Made by a program: the position numbers and the translations under genes | In this document: positions 58,711 to 64,000 of the stretch, piece after piece | Layout of the letters: every line of letters starts with the position of its first letter | How positions within the stretch are numbered: the first letter of the stretch is position 1 | Notes under the pieces: generated by a model | Seen by the model: the letters and a program-made list of their open reading frames with translations, nothing else | Database searches by the model: none | What the model was told of the DNA's origin: nothing | Source: Dallia pectoralis | Lineage: Eukaryota; Chordata; Actinopteri; Esociformes; Umbridae | Reading direction: 5' to 3' | Assembly (NCBI GenBank): GCA_029465975.1 | Contig: CM055744.1 | Location: 7,227,192 to 7,291,191, forward strand | Length of the DNA stretch: 64,000 bases

Positions 58711-60715
58711 GTCGCCCCTTGCCTCGTTCTGATCTGGCTCCCTTACCCACTTCCTGGTTGTAAAACAGAAATATTATCACATGTGAACTGCTTCAAAAAC
58801 TCAGTATACATTTTGATGTATATACAGAGGGCAGACTATCATAGGATTCATAGGATATGAAAGAATGACTGTGTGGAAATCGTTTGAATGGCCCCAATTG
58901 TTTGGGACAAACAACTCAGTGAAATACTCTAGAAAGTACAGGAGTCACATAGGACATATTTCTTAGTTACGGTTGGAGCATAGTTCGTCCGAGCAGCATA
59001 GTTTGGCTGTATAAAGAAAAAGGCTATATGTAAGATAATAAAAATTGCTATAAAAATGCTAACCCACCATAATTGTACATTGAAGACCACTCAGGTCAGA
59101 AAAGTGTCTAAAATAAGTTGTATTATTACTTCTCAAATTTCAAAAAGAAAAATATATATACTTTTTTGTGTTGTTTTTTGCACCATAACAGTAGAGGCCA
59201 ATTTCAGTGTAATCAAATCATAAAATAATGTCTAAGTACACTAAAGTCATAACTTTGTACTGTAGCCACAACACTAATGACAATGATGCAATCTTTGTGC
59301 AAGAGATTTTATAAATCTTTAACTCATGAATCATTCATAATATTCAGGGTAAAAGGAGATGCCATCAGTTAGCCTGCCCTAGAACAGGTTTGTTTTATAG
59401 CAGTGGTTCTCACTTGGTTCTGCCTAGGGATCCAGTAGTTGCTTAAATTCCATCTGGAAAACAAATCTTATGTTATATTGACAGTAAATGTAGTATAATA
59501 TCATACAAAATATTTTCTGTTTTTAGCATTCGTATTGCTAATTTTTTAATTAGAATACAGGGACCTTCAGTTGCTAAAAAAAATTGGTTAAAAAGAACTG
59601 CTAAAAACTCTGATAGTAAAAATACTTCATGAAAAAATAAGTTTCAAAAAGATTATGTAAATTGTATTCAGACATTTGGTTCATGACCCACCACTCAAGT
59701 ATATATAAACATGTCTAGAAGTAGATGTGCCATTGTGGTACTGGTTATTTGTAGTTGAATATAAAGTGGACCAAAGTCACCTTGCTAAATCATCAAACTA
59801 GGTAGACCAACGCAGTACACCCATCTGGAGGCTGTCCAAATGTCACTGACTTAATTCAGTGTCATAAAATGTTATAAAGAGTTTCAGATAAAAGCACACC
59901 CTCCACCATGCACAGCTGTTCGTGAACACAGTAAAATAAAGCAATAGTAGGTAATAAAATCCAATTTTAAATCAAATCTCCCTGCCTTTTGTTTTACTGG
60001 TTCAACATTGACAACTATGTTACTTGCCAGTCATTGTTACAGGCGGAAGGCAGCAGATAATGTTCAATTGAAAGGGAAGGTTTATTTGAGTAGACCTGGA
60101 AAAATACATTTTCAAACATTTGAACGGGGCCACATGCCAACCCGAATATCAACAAAGGTGTCCACAAATCTAATGCCAGAACTCAAAGGCTTCATTTGTC
60201 GTAGCTTCCTTATTTGTTCATGATGTCTTGTTTGTTTCTTTTTGGAAATGCCAGCGATGCCCATGTGGATTCCTATTGGAGCTGTTGGAGCTCAAACTTC
60301 TCTTGCTATATTTTCTTCTCTGTCAACCTTACACATTCTTAGTTGCTTGTCTGAAATGTCATTTTGAAATTTATATTTATATTTGTTATATACCATATGA
60401 CAGCTATAGTGGGAGTTGTTTCAATACACATTGCTTCAGAGTCCACACTGAGTCCAGGCTTCAATATGGCTGTTTTGGCGATAAATAATGTTATGGCTGA
60501 TTGGTGTATATGCAGTTTGAAATATCAGTGACAGAGAAAGCAGCGTTAACTTCCTATGCCTTTAGACAGTTTACGTTAGAGGACGAGTGGACAAACATCT
60601 TTCGGCCAATACAAAGCCACTGCTATTCGCTCAAATGCGTTAAAAAGGACCAAGGTAAGACATATGCTTGCTAATTTCAAATGTGTTAAATGGGTGTACC
60701 GGTGGTGTGGGAATA
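58711..60715. other. Non-coding sequence
   Basis: AT-rich, with a decayed fish repeat at about 59400-59440 (GCAGTGGTTCTCACTTGG). No gene recognised. Confidence 0.4.
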
Positions 60716-61160
60716 CTGAAGGAGGCTGCTAGACCTCCAGGATGGTGGGAACACTGAAGGAGGCTGCTAGACCTCCAGGATGGTGGGAACACTGAAGGAG
60801 GCTGCTAGACCTCCAGGATTGTGGGAACACTGAAGGAGGCTGCTAGACTTCCAGGATTGTGGGAACACTGAAGGAGGCTGCTAGACCTCCAGGATTGCGG
60901 GAACACTGAAGGAGGCTGCTAGACCTCCAGGATTGTGGGAATACTGAAGGAGGCTGCTAGATCTCCAGGATTGTGGGAACACTGAAGGAGGCTGCTAGAC
61001 CTCCAGGTTTGTGGGAACACTGAAGGAGGCTGCTAGACCTCCAGGATTGTGGGAACACTGAAGGAGGCTGCTAGACCTCCAGGTTTGTGGGAACACTGAA
61101 GGAGGCTGCTAGACCTCCAGGATTGTGGGAACACTGAAGGAGGCTGCTAGACCTCCAGGA
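60716..61160. repeat. 38-bp minisatellite, about 12 units
   Basis: Unit GAACACTGAAGGAGGCTGCT then AGACCTCCAGGATTGTGG, nearly invariant. Contains an internal short inverted repeat (GGAGG/CCTCC). Confidence 0.97.
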
Positions 61161-61234
61161 TTACGACCCTATAATTTAAACTCACGGATTCTGACAACCC
61201 TTTCAACTTCCATTCAACAATGTTCATATCAAAG

Positions 61235-61552
61235 TAAACTTTTCGGACGAGGGCCTCATGAGCATTTGAGCCTGTATTCAAACCCACAATTGCTGATGCT
61301 CCAGATACTCAACTAGTCTAAAGGACACTGGTTTTATTGCACCTTAAATCAGCACAACCGTTTTAGCAAACACAAGCTGCCATTGGAACACAGGACTGGT
61401 GGTTGCTGATAAGGGTGCGTTGTACATGTAGATATCCCATAAAATATCAGCAGTTTCCAGCTGTAATATTCATTAAAAATGTTAACAATTAAAAAACAAT
61501 TACATTTCCTGAGTCACCCAAAATGTTGAACGGCACTGTACGTTAATGAAAA
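61235..61552 (-). mobile_element. 5' end fragment of a Tc1 element
   Basis: Minus-strand 5' non-coding region of the same family as 29795-30905. Shared phrases include GCCTGTATTCAAACCCACAA and CCATTGGAACACAGGA. Its outer end, CCAAAATGTTGAACGGCACT at about 61528, is the terminal repeat. The transposase is missing. Confidence 0.65.
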
Positions 61553-62716
61553 ATCAGTAGTGACATTGCAGCAGCACTTGTGGCTGATTTTGCAGGGAAA
61601 CATTGAACCCATAACGAATAACCTCTGAAGGTATGCAAATATCAATCAGTGTACCTTCACACTCAAAGGTCAACCATTAAGTCAATTAGCACACCACATG
61701 ACTGTACATCTGAAACAAATCAATTGCCAAGCATCTCCTTTTCCTGGCACGGTCAAAGGATCCGCACGGTGTGTTTGATTAGAGTTGTAGCTGTCTAATG
61801 GTGACTCAGGAGGGTTTGCAGAGGGATTAGATCTTCCTACACCGGTGTGCCGTCTCTACTGGGAGTCAGGCAGACAGTGACAGATATAGAGCAGTGATGA
61901 ATAACTAAAACCATGACAGATCTGGGTGCCAGGCAACAGATTCTGATAACAGGCCTAGATTAGATCTTAGATTGGTGACAAATCCCACCAAGACGCCAAT
62001 GCTATATTTACCCCCTTTGCCTTCTCGTCCTCTGATCAACACTGTGTCAAAGTGAGTGGGAGTGTGTCAGTGAGGGTTTTGACACCTTTGGTGGAGCTCC
62101 AGGTGTGGAATGAATACAAAATAGTTATTTCAATTGTAGGAAAAGTGCTAAGTATGGCTAGAAATAGGTGGAGAATATAGAAGACCTCTTTCCTGTGTGG
62201 AATGCATCAGGTTGAAGTATTTCACAACTGCTAACACGCATTTCCTGAATGTGTATTTTCTTAAAACTAGAAACTATAATTTTTAATAAACCCAGACACC
62301 TTGCACAAAATGAAACATACTCAAAACCATGTCATCTATCATATATGTAAAACGTTGTCCACAGATGTTACACAAAAGCATAAAATGCAATATAAAAACA
62401 CTATTAATAAAGTTTTTCTTAAATTAGTTACTACTAAGGTGCTCCAGAATTCCCCTATGAGTGAGAGTATGCTGAAGTACACAGAAAATACCAAAATTGT
62501 ATATTTCTGTCTCTGGTTTTGCAATGTAATTTAACAACACTCAGCCCGAGGAGTTAAGGGAAAAGGTACATTAAGCCTGCCTCACAGGATTGCTGGAGGT
62601 AGACGAGCCAATGAAACGATCTGACTAAATGAAGACGCTGCTGGCCCCTCCCTCTTCTGAGCTGGACAGCCTTAAGCCAATTTTGCAATCACACTGTTTA
62701 ATCCTAATTCCCTCTG
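61553..62716. other. Non-coding sequence
   Basis: No feature recognised. Composition changes from AT-rich to GC-rich near 62600. Confidence 0.4.
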
Positions 62717-62859
62717 TTTCACGAGTTCGCACTTACATGCCAATTAAGGGATATAGGTTTAATGCGTATTTGGCGTGCTGTCCGGAGGGAGGGTTCCGGG
62801 CTCGGAATCCGGCCCGGGGCTCCGGGCTCGGAATTTGGCCCGAACCCAGAGTACCCCCC
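62717..62859. repeat. Exact 143-bp direct repeat, copy 1
   Basis: Identical by eye to 63045-63187. Starts TTTCACGAGTTCGCACTTAC and ends CCCAGAGTACCCCCC; GC-rich with an internal doubling of CCGGGCTCGGAAT. Confidence 0.95.
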
Positions 62860-63044
62860 GCATGTAAGTGGTTAGGACTAGAATTTGAGCGGAGAAGGGG
62901 TGGTGGGGGGATGCTGCGAGCTGTCAGCGGAGCGAGGTAAGACTGCTGAGTCTATATGTACCCTCTAGCTGTTGATTGCTGAGGGCTTCCACCTGTAATT
63001 AATTAGCTGGAAGTCCTCCTCCCGAACCTTGTTAGTAAACCTCA

Positions 63045-63187
63045 TTTCACGAGTTCGCACTTACATGCCAATTAAGGGATATAGGTTTAATGCGTATTTG
63101 GCGTGCTGTCCGGAGGGAGGGTTCCGGGCTCGGAATCCGGCCCGGGGCTCCGGGCTCGGAATTTGGCCCGAACCCAGAGTACCCCCC
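63045..63187. repeat. Exact 143-bp direct repeat, copy 2
   Basis: Second copy, 328 bp after the first. The sequence between and after the copies differs. Could be LTR or leader repeats of an element that continues beyond the window. Confidence 0.95.
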
Positions 63188-63281
63188 TAACGCTAAGGAG
63201 CAGAGGACAGCCGCTGGATTATAAACCCCCCAGAGAGCCGAGCTTGGCGGACTGGCCTCGCGAGGAACGGTCTGATTTATT

Positions 63282-63335
63282 TATTTATTTTATTTTTATT
63301 TATTTTTTATTTATTTTTATTTTTTATTTTTTTTA
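63282..63335. repeat. (TTTTATTTA)n low-complexity tract
   Basis: A/T-only stretch with TTTATT modules, about 54 bp. Confidence 0.95.
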
Positions 63336-63439
63336 GTATGAGCGGGGGCCTGTGAAGCCGTTCACTGCCTGGACTAGATGGGCCCTGCTGGCCTGTGGAC
63401 GTGGGGCGTTTGAACGTTTGTTGTGGGACCGAGGCCCGC

Positions 63440-64000
63440 TTGGTATTCCTATTCCGACCGCTGTGAGACCAATGCTCGCTGGACGGAAAGGAGAAACGTG
63501 GGAGCTTTGCTGTGGGACCAATGCCCGTTTGGTATAGATTTATTCCGACCGCTGTGAGACCAATGCTCGCTGGACGGAAAGGAGAAACGTGGGAGCTTTG
63601 CTGTGGGACCAATGCCCGTTTGGTATAGATTTATTCCGACCGCTGTGAGACCAATGCTCGCTGGACGGAAAGGAGGAACGTACAGGAAAGTGAGTGCTTG
63701 CCCGGGAGGTTCTCACGCGGCATCTGCTGGAGACCAAATGCTCACTGGATGAGAGAGAGAACGATGGGCTCGACCGGGGAAGTTCTCACTCCGTCCGCTG
63801 TGAGACTAGTGCTCGCTGGACGGAAAGGGGAAACGCAAAAGGGGAAAATGAGTGCTTGCCCGGGAGATTTTCTCACGCGGCATCTGCTGGAGACCAAATG
63901 CTCACTGGATGGAAAGAGAAAACGTTGGAGCTCGACCGGGGAAGTTCTCACTCCGTCCGCTGTGAGACTAGTGCTCGCTGGACGGAAAGGGGAAACGCGA
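63440..64000. repeat. Compound GC-rich tandem repeat (91-bp and 162-bp periods), runs off the window
   Basis: ATTCCGAC recurs at 63451, 63542 and 63633 (period 91). CTCACTCCGTCCGCTGTGAG recurs at about 63783 and 63945 (period 162). Both units contain CTGTGAGAC then TGCTCGCTGGACGGAAAGG, so one core was used to build two arrays. Open frames on both strands have no recognisable product. Confidence 0.9.

Overview
This is vertebrate, almost certainly teleost fish, nuclear DNA. The evidence is one intron-bearing, strongly conserved Kv4 potassium-channel exon, fish-type Ty3/Gypsy (Sushi-like chromovirus), DIRS, Tc1/mariner and L2-type LINE remnants, and very dense mini- and microsatellites. The Tc1 and LINE pieces look most like those I remember from salmonid or pike genomes, but I cannot fix the species. 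There are no operons, no prokaryotic signals and no CRISPR array.

The only host protein-coding sequence I can support is the first coding exon of a Kv4.2-like (kcnd2) channel on the minus strand, 26135-27237. It ends at a clean splice donor inside the selectivity-filter codons, so the rest of the gene lies to the left, and positions 1-26134 are best read as its first coding intron. A probable non-coding 5' exon and CpG-rich promoter area lies at about 28058-28405. The remaining 35 kb to the right is upstream sequence with no recognisable host gene, consistent with the gene desert known upstream of mammalian KCND2.

Layout: 683-1022 solo LTR. 1158-6295 complete-length Sushi-type LTR retrotransposon on the minus strand, with 496-bp LTRs identical by eye, a 5-bp target duplication and damaged reading frames. 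8571-10097 decamer array, followed by an inverted-repeat element (10119-10647) and a pyrimidine-rich tract. 11911-12300 second solo LTR. 14965-15945 40-bp minisatellite. 17085-20000 a Tc1 relic split by two minisatellites. 20155-25050 four more simple arrays. 26135-28405 kcnd2 5' end. 28925-29170 two tRNA-like units. 29795-30905 a head-to-head folded Tc1 relic. 33090-33535 third solo LTR. 34272-36546 a DIRS derivative with long inverted termini, an open gag frame and only a fragment of the tyrosine recombinase. 40890-42385 an L2 tail mixed with a 37-bp tandem array. 45925-47420 L2-type LINE remnants. 48511-48951 19-bp array. 57792-58409 palindromic MITE. 60716-61160 38-bp array beside a Tc1 end. 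62717-64000 a GC-rich block of exact and tandem duplications running off the window.

No new multi-gene system is visible. The most informative observations are: a 10-nt complementarity between the Sushi element's predicted transcript start and its primer-binding site (a self-priming signature, with no tRNA-type PBS); a copy that is young by its LTRs yet coding-defective; the RT-less DIRS derivative with its gag kept open; and several transposon copies folded on themselves or interrupted by tandem arrays. All statements are from reading the sequence; similarity to named families is from memory, not from a search.
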